Part shown: in pieces, positions 26,652-36,655 of the stretch
Numbering within the stretch: position 1 is the first letter of the stretch
How the letters are laid out: every line of letters starts with the position of its first letter
Source: Ignatzschineria cameli
GTDB lineage: Bacteria > Pseudomonadota > Gammaproteobacteria > Cardiobacteriales > Wohlfahrtiimonadaceae
DNA: 64,000 nt
Assembly (NCBI RefSeq): GCF_003121895.1
Contig: NZ_QEWW01000004.1
Coordinates: 62,001-126,000, forward strand
Reading direction: 5' to 3'
Position numbers and translations under genes: made by a program
Notes under the pieces: model-generated
Seen by the model: the letters and a program-made list of their open reading frames with translations, nothing else
The model's database searches: none
Told to the model about the DNA's origin: nothing

Positions 26652-28646
26652 TTAAAAACCCGATTTAAGTGAATATTCAAACATTACACATGCATTATGT
26701 AATAAAAAAATGTTACCAAGTGGAGATATAGCAGTATCAACAAGACCTGCTTCGTCTCGCAAATTTCCTCTTGCGCCAGAAATAGGGCCCGACGCTTTCC
26801 TGTCTCCCGGCTTTCCTCTTGCGTATGTGATTTTTGCGTCAAGTGGAATAACATCTTTTGTTTTTATTAAAACAGCGTTACGTCCAACGAGCTCAACTGA
26901 TGCAATAAAATCATCCATAACCACATCATCTTTATCTCGAAAAATAAAACCCGCATTCTCATAGCTTTCACAAAGAGCGTTATCAATCACAAGCTTTCCT
27001 GTCGGCACATGAAATTCAATGACTACTTCCATATCTCGGACTTCAACAGAAACAGGCTCAAGCGGTCTGAATTTTCCGGATCTTGCTATCATTGTTTGAA
27101 ATATAGCTCTACTGGTATATTCGCCCATCAGCCATGATGCTTCATTTGTGAGATGAAGATCATCCGATGCTGTTTGAAAAATATAAGCTGGCGCAGCTAA
27201 TATGACATCATCATACATTCTTGACGCTCTCCATTGAGCGATTGCTATGCTCATTTCATCGCTGTCATATCGACGATGAGCCGCAACTTGATAAGTAAAA
27301 AGATAAGGAGAAAATTCTTGTCCTGTAATCTTTGCGATATTTTTTTTAAGAGGCTCCCACATTGATGATAACCATCTTTCAATGTATGAGTAGCTATCAT
27401 TGTCATTAGAGTTGGCGCTGTAATCACTCTCACCTTGATACCAAATCATTGACCAAACTGAATACGATCTCCCCTCTTTATCAGCAATTGCTTTGCAGTC
27501 TTTAATTAAGTTTACTGTGTCAGAAAATCTTCTAGAAATACCGAATTCAGAAAGACTCTGAATGGTTTGCCCGCCTTGTCCTGTAGATGAGCCGAGAAAA
27601 ACCCAATCACTTCCATAACCTCCCGCATCTATTCTTTGAGACAACCCATTTAAACAACCCGACGTCGGAGTTTCCCCTTCATTCCCAACATCTTGCTCAA
27701 TCATAGGGACAAACTCTGATGCGTCGTAATCAACGTCTCTATAACGAGACTTCACCCCACTCTTAATCATAATGTTTTTAAATTCTTGGTTTACACTAAT
27801 CGCTGGCATTGATCTCTGCCCTCTGCTTAACGATTGTCCATATGTCAAAATATGATTTATATCGCTTTTTTTATGTCGCCCAATTTGTAGATTTTTTTGA
27901 GATTCTCTTTCTACTATTTCATTATTATGATTTGTTATTCCAAATATTCCTCGATTGCCGATATAAAAAACGACAAACCCGTTTTGATCTTTTATTACAA
28001 GATCTGCATTAGCGGGCTCTATTTTTAATCCATATAAATTGGAATAGGAAGCACCAAAATGAAGAGGTATAAATCCATTAGAATCCGCAACAGATATACC
28101 GTCCCCACCTGACGAAACAACCGTTTCATTTAATAGTATTTTCCGAACACAAAAACCGCCATCTTCATATAGTGATGCAATAACATTCTTTGTAGATTCA
28201 TTATCAACAAAAGCAAAAGCTAACTTGTTTGTTTTATTTTTTGAGATAATAGACTCGAGGTCTTTTACATCTTTATTTTGAGCAGGTTGAATATCTGAAT
28301 ATATCCATTTCTCGCCATCCCAAACATAATATCCATTTTTATTAGGATCGATATCGTTTGTCACTTGAGCCATTGCCCCATTCACAGCAGACTTCGGGAG
28401 CTCAGAATGATTAATGTAAGCAGGCATAGCCCCAACTTCTGCTCTATCTGCCGCCGCCTCTGCCCTTCTTGCCTCCTCTTGAGCTTTCTTTACATTAATA
28501 TCAGCTTCTTTCTGCAAGTTTCTAATAGAGCGGACCTTAGTTCCATCTTTTGCTGTATATGTTGCATCCTCATCACCGTGAACAAAGATATTCGCTTTAT
28601 TTACATCATCTTCAAGCTGATTTGTCGCTTTTAAAATTCTACTCAT
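26652..28646 (-). CDS. Tail spike/fibre with SGNH (sialate O-acetylesterase-like) domain
   Basis: The 664-residue protein has an Ala/Glu-rich coiled-coil (about 44-72), a peptide-binding-like middle part, and an SGNH hydrolase domain from about 262. Catalytic motifs are YGQSLSRG with Ser272, WYQGESD (402-408) and a DDLHLT block with Asp495 and His498. A beta-rich domain ends the chain. Such domains remove O-acetyl groups from surface sugars, so it likely reads host capsule or O-antigen. Confidence 0.8.
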   Translation of the reverse strand: MSRILKATNQLEDDVNKANIFVHGDEDATYTAKDGTKVRSIRNLQKEADINVKKAQEEARRAEAAADRAEVGAMPAYINHSELPKSAVNGAMAQVTNDIDPNKNGYYVWDGEKWIYSDIQPAQNKDVKDLESIISKNKTNKLAFAFVDNESTKNVIASLYEDGGFCVRKILLNETVVSSGGDGISVADSNGFIPLHFGASYSNLYGLKIEPANADLVIKDQNGFVVFYIGNRGIFGITNHNNEIVERESQKNLQIGRHKKSDINHILTYGQSLSRGQRSMPAISVNQEFKNIMIKSGVKSRYRDVDYDASEFVPMIEQDVGNEGETPTSGCLNGLSQRIDAGGYGSDWVFLGSSTGQGGQTIQSLSEFGISRRFSDTVNLIKDCKAIADKEGRSYSVWSMIWYQGESDYSANSNDNDSYSYIERWLSSMWEPLKKNIAKITGQEFSPYLFTYQVAAHRRYDSDEMSIAIAQWRASRMYDDVILAAPAYIFQTASDDLHLTNEASWLMGEYTSRAIFQTMIARSGKFRPLEPVSVEVRDMEVVIEFHVPTGKLVIDNALCESYENAGFIFRDKDDVVMDDFIASVELVGRNAVLIKTKDVIPLDAKITYARGKPGDRKASGPISGARGNLRDEAGLVDTAISPLGNIFLLHNACVMFEYSLKSGF

Positions 28647-28649
28647 CTA

Positions 28650-29150
28650 CTATTCTCCAAATTTTGATGGCATATCTTCATTAATTAATTCATGCAATGG
28701 ATCAATAGCCACCTCAAAAACATCAGGATTTCTCTCAAAGAAGTCATGTTCTTTCATTAGGCTTAGTTCCATTACTTCCAGTTGCGCAGAGACCACATAA
28801 ACCTTATTTTCTTCATTACTTACAGTGAATGGTTCATCTGGATTCATAAACCGCGCTCTCATGTTTTTTACTTCATCATCAAACAAAAGCGGAGTGAGAA
28901 AATATCCCCACCCCGCATCTGCTCCAACGATCTCAAAAACAAAAAACCGAAAGTCTTTCATATCAACTCTCGGTATTTTCCACTTAACACTTACTACTGT
29001 TTTTATTCTTTTGCTTCGCCGTCGATGCCTTGCTTCACCACTTTCCATCTGGGTTCTATAAAATACATTTTTTGGTGCATAAGAATATTCCATAAATGGT
29101 ATAGGAAGCCTCTCTGGCCAAGCATAAAGAGCTCTCTTATTACTCATCAA
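28650..29150 (-). CDS. Phage tail protein of unknown function downstream of the tip protein
   Basis: The 166-residue product is soluble, with a basic segment RHRRRSKRIKTVVSVKWKIP. It lies between the tip protein and the spike, the usual place for fibre-assembly or tail accessory proteins. No family is recognised with certainty. Confidence 0.6.
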   Translation of the reverse strand: MMSNKRALYAWPERLPIPFMEYSYAPKNVFYRTQMESGEARHRRRSKRIKTVVSVKWKIPRVDMKDFRFFVFEIVGADAGWGYFLTPLLFDDEVKNMRARFMNPDEPFTVSNEENKVYVVSAQLEVMELSLMKEHDFFERNPDVFEVAIDPLHELINEDMPSKFGE

Positions 29151-29158
29151 GCACTCCT

Positions 29159-32100
29159 TTAATAGATCATATAATTAATAGCTGATTCACTTCGATCTCC
29201 AAAACTATCAATTGCATAGGCTTTGAATTCAACTTGTTTCTCTTTCGGTATCTCCTCAGGATCAATAATTACTTCAGATTCAAACTGTCTAGTGATTGTG
29301 GCTTCCTGTCCTTTTAATAGAGTGCCAGTCCAAATAACAATTCCATCTTGTTCAATGAAGTAACTTATTGCAGTATCAAGATCAATACCCATGATAGTGA
29401 TATCTGCATAGACTGGATTATTACCTCTTTTATCAACTCGTAATCCCGGTCTAGTTTTACTTATTGCAGATTCATCTGCCGTGACCTCTCCAACCCACAC
29501 GAACCACTCTCCCGCATGGGTACCAATAACTCTTGCACGAATAAATACTTGTCCACCAAATGGGAGCTTGCTAGTGAATAATGGCGTTTCCCCTTTATAT
29601 AGGGCTTCCCACTCTGCAGCTACCCCTACACGAACCTCGAATTCATATTCCAAAGCTCCCCTAGCCTGATTACAAGACACTTCAAAAATGTTTCGTTGGA
29701 TTGATTTCTTAACTCTGATCCATGTAACTGCTAATACTTCTTCGATGTCATCATGCGGGGGAACAATAATCGGCATTTCTAACTCATTCTCAGCATTGTG
29801 AGGATAATCATCATAGATAACACCACTTAGGGATACTTGATTGTTACTACCTGGAACAACGCCTGTAATAACAAGTTTTCTACCTATGCGCTCGGTGTTA
29901 CCAAAGATATAATGAGTCGGTTCACACCAGCTACCATCGCTTAAATTAGGTTGACCTCTTTCATCTAAAGGCAAATCTGGAATAATACCGCTAGTTGCTG
30001 AACGTCTTTCAATAGCATAAGTTCCTAATACGCTACCATCTCTTGCTCTAAGACAAATAACATTATTCCCGCTCCACTCAAGCTCTTCACTGGTATGGAT
30101 TACATTGCCACTAAAATGTTGAATTCGTCCCGTCGATCCCCACTCGGGATTATCATAAGAAACCAAAACTTCATTACCGTAACTGACAGCCATTCCTTCA
30201 AGCTCAGTACTCCAACTGAGAAACTCTCTCTGTACTCTATGCATCGCGGCTCTATGGATTCCTTCCCTCCAAGCTTGTTGTGGGCTAGTAATTGAGTGCA
30301 TCGCAATTCTCATCGGTTTTAACATTTTACTATCAGGTAAAGCGCAGATCATATCCGCCGACTTCCAAGAAACAGGATCGGTATATTCAACGATTATATG
30401 ATCAGCTTCCCCTGTTTTAGGGAAAACATACTGCGTTTGATAACTATCTTTTACAATATTTTCAGGAGTAAACATTTGTGTTGGCGCTATTCTCGGCTCA
30501 TTTCTTACAAAATCAATGATACCCGCAACATAAATAGGCTTAGCTCTACCTACTTCTAAAACTCTTGTTAAAGCTTCCCAAACTGTCAGTTGTTCAGTGA
30601 AATACCCATCAAAAAAATCGGAGCGGCCATACCAGATGCGATCAAGTCTCTCAAGCTCTTTCAAGTTAATTCGACTATCCTTAAGCCCTCTTCCATACTC
30701 TTTGTTTCTCAAAATATCAGCTGCAGCCCAAGCAATTGATCTTGTGGGTTGCTTAACCCATTCAGTACCATTAAAAACAGGCAAAATACGAGTGGCAATA
30801 ACATTTACACGTCTTGCAATGTTGTTGTTTAAATTATTACTTGATCTGATTTTTACAGCTAACATTGTCACATTTCCGTAATAATGTTTATTTGGCATAT
30901 ATGATCGTAATCCTACCCACTGAATTTCATCACTAATTCTTGTTGAGTTATTAGCTGCTGTAGCCCTACCAACACGGACTTCATATCGTCCTTTAGGTAC
31001 TTTAAATGTATAACTCAACGGGATAGCATCAATAGTTCCAGCATGAATCCAGATTCCTGTATTAAAAAAATCTTTAGTTGCAGATCTAAAAGGCCTATAA
31101 ATTATACTGGTGTTATTTTTAGGTATTTCCCGTGTCTCTTTGGTAAGGTTAAACCAGTCTCCCGCAGGTTGATTGCTATCATCAACAAGTCTAGCTTGTG
31201 CAATAAAACCCACACTTCTAGTAGTAGGATTCCCATTATCATCCATATAGGCTAGTCCACGAGGAAGGTAAATATCAATTCCTATAGTGTCAGTTTGAGC
31301 CCCAAGCGGAGTGGCAATGAACCCTCCCTTAAATTGAATGTTTGCAGTCAACTCCGAATATACTGTTGTTTTTTCATAAGTAGGCTCCCAATAATCACTT
31401 GATGGAGGCCTCCCTTTTTTATCATTTATCGCTTTAGATGTCGTTCTTTCCCGATAGCCAATAATATGTTCATTACCATTTTCAGAACCTTCGAGCTTCA
31501 AGCCTTGCACTTCTGGCGCTGTATAAACGTTATCAGGAAATAAATCTACTTTCTCATTTGGCCCATAAACTTTGTATTCAATATCGTCATAATTATCGAA
31601 TGGGGTATTTTCAATATATAACTCTTCAATATCAGCCTCTCCTTGAGTTACGATAAATAATTGATACAGATAAACCCCATCACCAGACATTTCGTTATAT
31701 GGTTGCGCCGCTAAATCAAGATAAATTCTTCTACGCCCATACAATGTTGCGATCGGCGCTCCTGCTTTTGCTTGATTTGACTGTGGACCAAGAAAATTAA
31801 CTTGCTTAGCTTGTGCTCCATCATTACTAAAACCGCCTCCTAACTGAGGTACCGGCAATAGTGCATTCACCAGTAGTGATCCGCCTATCATGATCCCTGC
31901 CTGCATCGCAGCTGTTCCGAAAGCTCCAAACCCAGCAAGAGGCGGTACATAAATCGCTGCGACCATCACCGCAACCATTAAAACAAGTCGAAGAGGATTA
32001 CTTCCTCCACCACCACCTTTTAAGTGAGGAGGTAATGCAACAAGAACCACTAAGTTATCAGTACCAACCAACTGATCCCAATCTTTCTCAAGTTTATAAT

Positions 32101-32266
32101 CTCCATCTACAGAAACAACAAAGGCACTATTTCTAGTGCCTTTCTCATCTATTACCCCTTGCTTTTTTAACAGTTCTCTAATTGATGTCGGCTCTGTTAA
32201 TTTATAAAAGTTAGGATTTAGAGCCGGTCTAAATGGGTCTTGCAACTCAACAATATTTTTATCCAT
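29159..32266 (-). CDS. Tail tip / host specificity protein, lambda gpJ-like
   Basis: The 1035-residue protein begins with a short domain, then a Gly-rich stretch and a hydrophobic region (about 95-145), as in TipJ proteins of the TipI-J fusion type. The family segment ATLYGRRRIYLDLAAQPY and IEELYIENTPF follow, and the C-terminal third has fibronectin-like repeats. It forms the tail tip and contacts the host receptor. It overlaps the preceding peptidase gene by 8 bases. Confidence 0.87.
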   Translation of the reverse strand: MDKNIVELQDPFRPALNPNFYKLTEPTSIRELLKKQGVIDEKGTRNSAFVVSVDGDYKLEKDWDQLVGTDNLVVLVALPPHLKGGGGGSNPLRLVLMVAVMVAAIYVPPLAGFGAFGTAAMQAGIMIGGSLLVNALLPVPQLGGGFSNDGAQAKQVNFLGPQSNQAKAGAPIATLYGRRRIYLDLAAQPYNEMSGDGVYLYQLFIVTQGEADIEELYIENTPFDNYDDIEYKVYGPNEKVDLFPDNVYTAPEVQGLKLEGSENGNEHIIGYRERTTSKAINDKKGRPPSSDYWEPTYEKTTVYSELTANIQFKGGFIATPLGAQTDTIGIDIYLPRGLAYMDDNGNPTTRSVGFIAQARLVDDSNQPAGDWFNLTKETREIPKNNTSIIYRPFRSATKDFFNTGIWIHAGTIDAIPLSYTFKVPKGRYEVRVGRATAANNSTRISDEIQWVGLRSYMPNKHYYGNVTMLAVKIRSSNNLNNNIARRVNVIATRILPVFNGTEWVKQPTRSIAWAAADILRNKEYGRGLKDSRINLKELERLDRIWYGRSDFFDGYFTEQLTVWEALTRVLEVGRAKPIYVAGIIDFVRNEPRIAPTQMFTPENIVKDSYQTQYVFPKTGEADHIIVEYTDPVSWKSADMICALPDSKMLKPMRIAMHSITSPQQAWREGIHRAAMHRVQREFLSWSTELEGMAVSYGNEVLVSYDNPEWGSTGRIQHFSGNVIHTSEELEWSGNNVICLRARDGSVLGTYAIERRSATSGIIPDLPLDERGQPNLSDGSWCEPTHYIFGNTERIGRKLVITGVVPGSNNQVSLSGVIYDDYPHNAENELEMPIIVPPHDDIEEVLAVTWIRVKKSIQRNIFEVSCNQARGALEYEFEVRVGVAAEWEALYKGETPLFTSKLPFGGQVFIRARVIGTHAGEWFVWVGEVTADESAISKTRPGLRVDKRGNNPVYADITIMGIDLDTAISYFIEQDGIVIWTGTLLKGQEATITRQFESEVIIDPEEIPKEKQVEFKAYAIDSFGDRSESAINYMIY

Positions 32267-32681
32267 TTTTGAACCTATAAAATTTTAAATTTGCATAAAG
32301 AGAAGCTCTTAACTCATGTTCTTTTTGCCAAAGGACGCCATTGCCTCGCTCACAATGAAGAACACCGCCACCTTCAAAATCCAACCATACTCCGCAGTGA
32401 GGATCATTTCCTGAACGCATTAATACCCCGCAACCATGAAATGGCCTATCAATAATTTCCCAATTACCAGACTTCATCTGTTCACTATAAAGTTCAGCAA
32501 GGGGATCTCCAAGGCTTGTTTTGAGAAGTTCTATACCAAAAAATCGCCGTTGCACATCTCTAAGCAATCCCCAGCAATTAAACTTATTATCCTCACCATT
32601 TGCATTGTCACCATATTTGTAGTTAGTGACGTAATAAACGATATCATTAGGTGTTATAAGAGAGTGTTGGAAATCTGTCAT
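32259..32681 (-). CDS. Tail assembly NlpC/P60-like peptidase (gpK-like)
   Basis: A 140-residue protein with the catalytic-type Cys in KFNCWGLLRDVQ and a His in PHCGVWLDF, the pattern of NlpC/P60 domains. In lambda-like phages gpK is a tail-tip assembly protein with such a domain. Position directly before the tip gene agrees. Confidence 0.75.
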   Translation of the reverse strand: MTDFQHSLITPNDIVYYVTNYKYGDNANGEDNKFNCWGLLRDVQRRFFGIELLKTSLGDPLAELYSEQMKSGNWEIIDRPFHGCGVLMRSGNDPHCGVWLDFEGGGVLHCERGNGVLWQKEHELRASLYANLKFYRFKNG

Positions 32682-33174
32682 GTATATACCTCGTCAATGG
32701 AAATGCTGCATGAAATACATCTTCAACATTTGCTGTTAATTGAATTTGATAGTTATTTGCAGTAGCCTCTAAAACCTCCATTTCAATAGGAACTTTCATC
32801 TGTGGTCCCGCATCTAAAGAGCTATCAAGATATGGCCTGAAAACGACCTTTACAGGATCTTCCCTCTTTACTGCCTCACTAATATGATTCGTTATCTCAC
32901 GACTAACATTGTCAAAAGTTAATTGAATCTCAGGAATTGTTCCCTCTTCAACTTTTGGTAAACTGAGCTCCCAAGGTGCTCCAATAAACTCAACCATTTC
33001 CCCAGGATTAGTGTCAGCCTCATCTTCTAGCTTCGCGACTATATTATCGTTACCTTGAACTAATCTAATCGGTACTTCAAAAGCCGGATGGTTTATCTCA
33101 ATAGTGTAATAAATAATTTCGTGACCAGGTGCTGATGCAAAAGCCTCCTGCATCGCTTCTTCAAATGTTGCCAT
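32647..33174 (-). CDS. Minor tail protein, DUF1833-like
   Basis: A 175-residue protein ending in VFHAAFPLTRYIHDRFPTL, the typical end of DUF1833 phage proteins that stand between the tape measure and the gpK/gpJ genes. It overlaps the peptidase gene by 35 bases. Confidence 0.7.
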   Translation of the reverse strand: MATFEEAMQEAFASAPGHEIIYYTIEINHPAFEVPIRLVQGNDNIVAKLEDEADTNPGEMVEFIGAPWELSLPKVEEGTIPEIQLTFDNVSREITNHISEAVKREDPVKVVFRPYLDSSLDAGPQMKVPIEMEVLEATANNYQIQLTANVEDVFHAAFPLTRYIHDRFPTLSYNT

Positions 33175-33186
33175 TTATTTCTCCCA

Positions 33187-33211
33187 TAAAAAAAGCCCGC
33201 AAAGGCGAGCT
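33187..33211 (-). terminator. Intrinsic terminator after the tape measure gene
   Basis: On the minus strand AGCTCGC-CTTT-GCGGGCT runs into TTTTTTT. The one U-G pair works only in this direction; the other strand would have a C-A mismatch. Confidence 0.7.
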
Positions 33212-33219
33212 GTTGATAT

Positions 33220-35952
33220 TTACCTTACTTGTCTTCTAAGCCCCCAATTTGATTCCATAGCCCTAGAAAACTGCCCTCCACTCGACATATCTTTTTGTAA
33301 AGCATTAGTCACGCCGTTAATAATCACATCTAAAATAGGCATACCGTTTTCATCAGATCTTTGCCTTGTTTCGACTTCTGCTGGCGCATTATTTGTGATG
33401 TTTACAGTAATTGGAGCGCTAACTTTTGCCCCCAAATTACCCCTTACCTTTTCAAGTGTCGCATCAAGACGCGCAGAAGTATTCGCCGTAACAACTCGCT
33501 CGCCTTTTTCTAAGAGCCACGTTCCTGTCTCCGGGACTTTATCGATACCGCTATGCGCCATACCTTTTAAGCCAGTTGCTGCAATAATCCCGGCATTGGC
33601 CAAGCCGATACCTGTGATCATTTTTGATAATGCAATCCCTGCTGGTCCCGGCATAACAGCTAGAGCTTTTGCTCCGGCCTCTTGCGCTGAAATGATCGCA
33701 TTTGCGAAAGCTGCTGCTTTATTCGCTAGGAACATCGCTTTATAGATTCCACTTGCTTCCATTCCTGCCGCTTCAAGCGCGGACAAAGATTCCGCGGATA
33801 GATTTTGACCGATATTAAGTAGCTCTTGACTCATTTCACCTTCATATTGCGCCCGGCGTTCTCGATACTGTCTTTCTATCTCTTCTTTTCGTGCAATTGA
33901 CTCCGCAAGCGCACTCTCTTCTTCCCCGTATGCTTGTTGAATCTTCTGTAATTGCTCCTCTCTCCATTGATCGAGTTCTGAGATATTTTCATTGATACGC
34001 GCCAATTGCGCCGTCAATGTGCTTCCAGATCCGTCGAACCCCGGAAGATCGACGCTCATAGACTCATAAGCTGCACGACGAACTGCTAACATATCTTCTT
34101 CAGACGCGCCATATTGACGGAGAATGTCGAGGTTTTTGGCAAGCTCTTGCCCTCTCCTCTCTTCATCTGAGAGCGTTGAATTCATAATACGCTGATATTC
34201 TTTAGCGATATCAACACCTTTAGATTTCGATTTATTCGTTTTTAGGCTCGCTTTATGATTCTCTAACGCTAGATCTTTCTCAGCATACAAAGCTCTAAGC
34301 TCTTTACGTTGCTTTTCTGTGAAGTCTTTATACTTATCTGTATTGATTACCTCGTAATCAAATAATGCAACATTACTGCTTAAGCCAACTCTTCCAATCT
34401 CATCTTTAATTTTTGATCTCATCTTTTCAAAGCGATCAATAATATTGCTTGTACTTGTTGTTGCGCTGTTTGCCAAACTTGATAGATGACCATCTAATAT
34501 TGCTATCGCTTCTGACGCTTTATTGATAGCGCCCGTTGTATCATCAATCTCGCCTTTTACATCTTGTTGCTTTCTCTCCCACTCTTGGAGCTTCTGGTAG
34601 ATCGCTTCGTAGTGCTTTGTTGAGAGGTTCTCTGTCGCTAATCGAGTACTGAGAGTAACAATCGCATCATCCGCCCTTGATAACTCCTCTTCTAGTACTT
34701 TTAGCTCTTTTTCTAGCTCTCTAATATCGTCATTAAATGAGTTTTTGGAGCGTATTGCCTGGTTCTCAGTTAATGTTTTAATATTTTGAGAAAGGCCATA
34801 TATTTTTGCATCAAGCTCCTCAATATTCGTCACCGCTTTGCTTGCAGAAGTTCCAAACATCATTAAGCTACTCGCTGCAATAGCGAGTATACCAACCGGA
34901 CCTCCCAATGCATTCATCGCCAAAGATGCAGTTCTTGCGGCTGCCCCCATAGCAGTTAATCCAACCGCTGCGCTTTTAGAGATGCCGGCCATTGACGCCA
35001 ATGTTGCTTGATATCTTAATGCTTCTCTTGTTGATGCGACAAAAGAGGCAGCGGAAGCATAAAGAGATGCAACAAGCCTGCCAAGCAAGACAAGCGCTAA
35101 TGCTTTTGCGGAAGTTACTGCAATATCAAAGCCCTTTTTAATACCGTTCAGAGCGTTTTGAATATCATCAGCAGAGATACTGTTGATAAACTTCTCAAGC
35201 GGAGGAAGCAGGTCTTCTAAGATACTGAATGAAATATTACTAAATGCCTGCTTTATATTGCCCATTTGAGTTAAAACCGAGTCGGCAGATTGCGCTAATT
35301 CAGTTGAGTAGACGTACCCCAGCTTCTCTGCGTTTTCTCTTGCTCTATCGATCTCTTCTGATTGCATCATAAAGAGAGGGACAAGCTGTCTTGCTGAATC
35401 GCCGGCAAGGTCTTGCGCAGCAGTTAATCGCTCTGCTTGCGTCTCTAACTGCTTCATAGATTCGCCGATCGCTTTTATTCGTTCGTGAAGCGGTAAATCT
35501 AAGAGCGCTTTAGCACTTAAACCAAGGCGATCAAGTGTTGCAATGGCGGGCCCTCCCCCGTTCTTTGCTGCTCCTAATCGTCTTGTGAGCCTCATCATAG
35601 AAGCATCAAAAGACTCAACGCTGACTCCTGTTTGCTCCGCAACAAATCTCATTGCTGTAAGGTCTTCCACTGCAACATCGATCCTGCTAGCAAAAATAGC
35701 TGTGCTTGCAGCTGCTTGCGCCGCGCCTTGAATCCAGCCCGTGAATGCATTTGCAGATAAACCGACGCCTAAAACCGCGGCAAACTTCTTGATATTGCTT
35801 CCTACTGTACTCAGCTTGTCATCAATACTTTGAATGCTTTTCTGTATTTCGCGAGAGTTTCTATCTGCATTTCTAGATGCCTCATTCAAACCGCTCGTAA
35901 ATCGCCCGACTTCTGCTACGAGATCAAGCGTTAATGATCCTAAACTACTCAT
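33220..35952 (-). CDS. Tail tape measure protein
   Basis: At 910 residues it is one of the longest phage genes. Long coiled-coil stretches (about 380-480 and 600-700), a hydrophobic Ala/Leu/Gly-rich middle (about 275-375) and a further one near 770-810 are typical. Its length sets tail length; about 910 residues would give a tail near 130-140 nm by the usual rule of about 1.5 angstrom per residue. It follows the G/GT chaperone genes as expected. Confidence 0.88.
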   Translation of the reverse strand: MSSLGSLTLDLVAEVGRFTSGLNEASRNADRNSREIQKSIQSIDDKLSTVGSNIKKFAAVLGVGLSANAFTGWIQGAAQAAASTAIFASRIDVAVEDLTAMRFVAEQTGVSVESFDASMMRLTRRLGAAKNGGGPAIATLDRLGLSAKALLDLPLHERIKAIGESMKQLETQAERLTAAQDLAGDSARQLVPLFMMQSEEIDRARENAEKLGYVYSTELAQSADSVLTQMGNIKQAFSNISFSILEDLLPPLEKFINSISADDIQNALNGIKKGFDIAVTSAKALALVLLGRLVASLYASAASFVASTREALRYQATLASMAGISKSAAVGLTAMGAAARTASLAMNALGGPVGILAIAASSLMMFGTSASKAVTNIEELDAKIYGLSQNIKTLTENQAIRSKNSFNDDIRELEKELKVLEEELSRADDAIVTLSTRLATENLSTKHYEAIYQKLQEWERKQQDVKGEIDDTTGAINKASEAIAILDGHLSSLANSATTSTSNIIDRFEKMRSKIKDEIGRVGLSSNVALFDYEVINTDKYKDFTEKQRKELRALYAEKDLALENHKASLKTNKSKSKGVDIAKEYQRIMNSTLSDEERRGQELAKNLDILRQYGASEEDMLAVRRAAYESMSVDLPGFDGSGSTLTAQLARINENISELDQWREEQLQKIQQAYGEEESALAESIARKEEIERQYRERRAQYEGEMSQELLNIGQNLSAESLSALEAAGMEASGIYKAMFLANKAAAFANAIISAQEAGAKALAVMPGPAGIALSKMITGIGLANAGIIAATGLKGMAHSGIDKVPETGTWLLEKGERVVTANTSARLDATLEKVRGNLGAKVSAPITVNITNNAPAEVETRQRSDENGMPILDVIINGVTNALQKDMSSGGQFSRAMESNWGLRRQVR

Positions 35953-36292
35953 TTGCTGTACCTATCTTATTGAAGAAATTCTTGATTTTTTCAGCCTGAC
36001 TTTTCGGTCTTGCTTGGCTCTCTCGCTCATTCGACATCTCATACGGCATATAATTTGAAAGGGGAACTTTCTCTTTGCTGTTAGCGCTTACCCATAATGC
36101 AGTGAAGAGACCAACAACCTGCTCGATTTTACGAGAAACATTAATCGTTCCTCTTTTTCTAAGATAGTTGAGCCACATTAGCCCCTCATCGTTAGAGATA
36201 TTTCTCTTTGCTTCTTCTACTGTTTTTCCGCCGATTCCGTTGATAACGAGTTCACACCAGAATTCATCTTCATGAGTAAGTCCCCGTAAATC
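35945..36292 (-). CDS. T extension of the tail chaperone, reached by -1 frameshift
   Basis: This frame is open from a TAA just upstream of the slip site and encodes 115 residues beginning DLRGLTHEDEFWCELVING and ending IGTANE. The best-known part could start at an ATG at 36178, but conserved-looking sequence extends upstream of it to the slip site. With the shift a GT fusion of 223 residues results. It overlaps the tape measure start by 8 bases, as in lambda-like phages. Confidence 0.8.
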   Translation of the reverse strand, partial: DLRGLTHEDEFWCELVINGIGGKTVEEAKRNISNDEGLMWLNYLRKRGTINVSRKIEQVVGLFTALWVSANSKEKVPLSNYMPYEMSNERESQARPKSQAEKIKNFFNKIGTANE

Positions 36293-36615
36293 TTTCCCAA
36301 ATTATTCTCCTCCACAATCACCTCATGTAGAGCGATTACAACATCTGCCGGCACCACTTTTACATCATTACCTAGCAATTGCGCTTCTGTAAAAATTGGA
36401 CTGCCTTCTTTATCGACATAGCAGTGGGCAACACGCTTTGCTATTAACTCATTGCCACCGATCGCTTTCCCTTTCTCATCTTTCGCATCAAAAACAAGAG
36501 AAAAAGGAAGCTTTCTTAAATAAACATCAACACTTGCACTGGAGCCACCTTCGCCAATCGGCAGTTCAATTGTTTTTTGTTGTGCATCACTTACCAAGAC
36601 ATCTGCTAAATTCAT
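36217..36615 (-). CDS. Tail assembly chaperone G
   Basis: The 132-residue acidic protein lies between the tail tube and tape measure genes, the place of lambda gpG. At codon 108 the message has G GGA AAG in frame. Ribosomes that do not slip finish at EKQ. G and GT chaperone the tape measure during tail assembly. Confidence 0.82.
   Translation of the reverse strand: MNLADVLVSDAQQKTIELPIGEGGSSASVDVYLRKLPFSLVFDAKDEKGKAIGGNELIAKRVAHCYVDKEGSPIFTEAQLLGNDVKVVPADVVIALHEVIVEENNLGKIYGDLLMKMNSGVNSLSTESAEKQ
36292..36298 (-). promoter_or_regulatory. Slippery heptamer GGGAAAG of the tail chaperone gene
   Basis: Read on the minus strand it is in the correct phase (G GGA AAG) for tandem -1 slippage and identical to the lambda G/GT heptamer. 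Both reading frames are open on the needed sides. Confidence 0.85.
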
Positions 36616-36621
36616 TTAATA

Positions 36622-36651
36622 AACTCCAAAAAGAAGCCCCTTTTCGGGGCT
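36622..36651 (-). terminator. Intrinsic terminator after the tail tube gene
   Basis: AGCCCCGAAAAGGGGCT followed by TCTTTTT on the minus strand, between the tail tube protein and chaperone G. It would reduce distal expression relative to the abundant tube protein. Confidence 0.7.
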
Positions 36652-36655
36652 AAAA

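Noticed and set aside
28782-29162. A 126-codon plus frame opposite the tail gene
   Set aside because: Antisense shadow of the 166-residue tail protein, with no independent signals.
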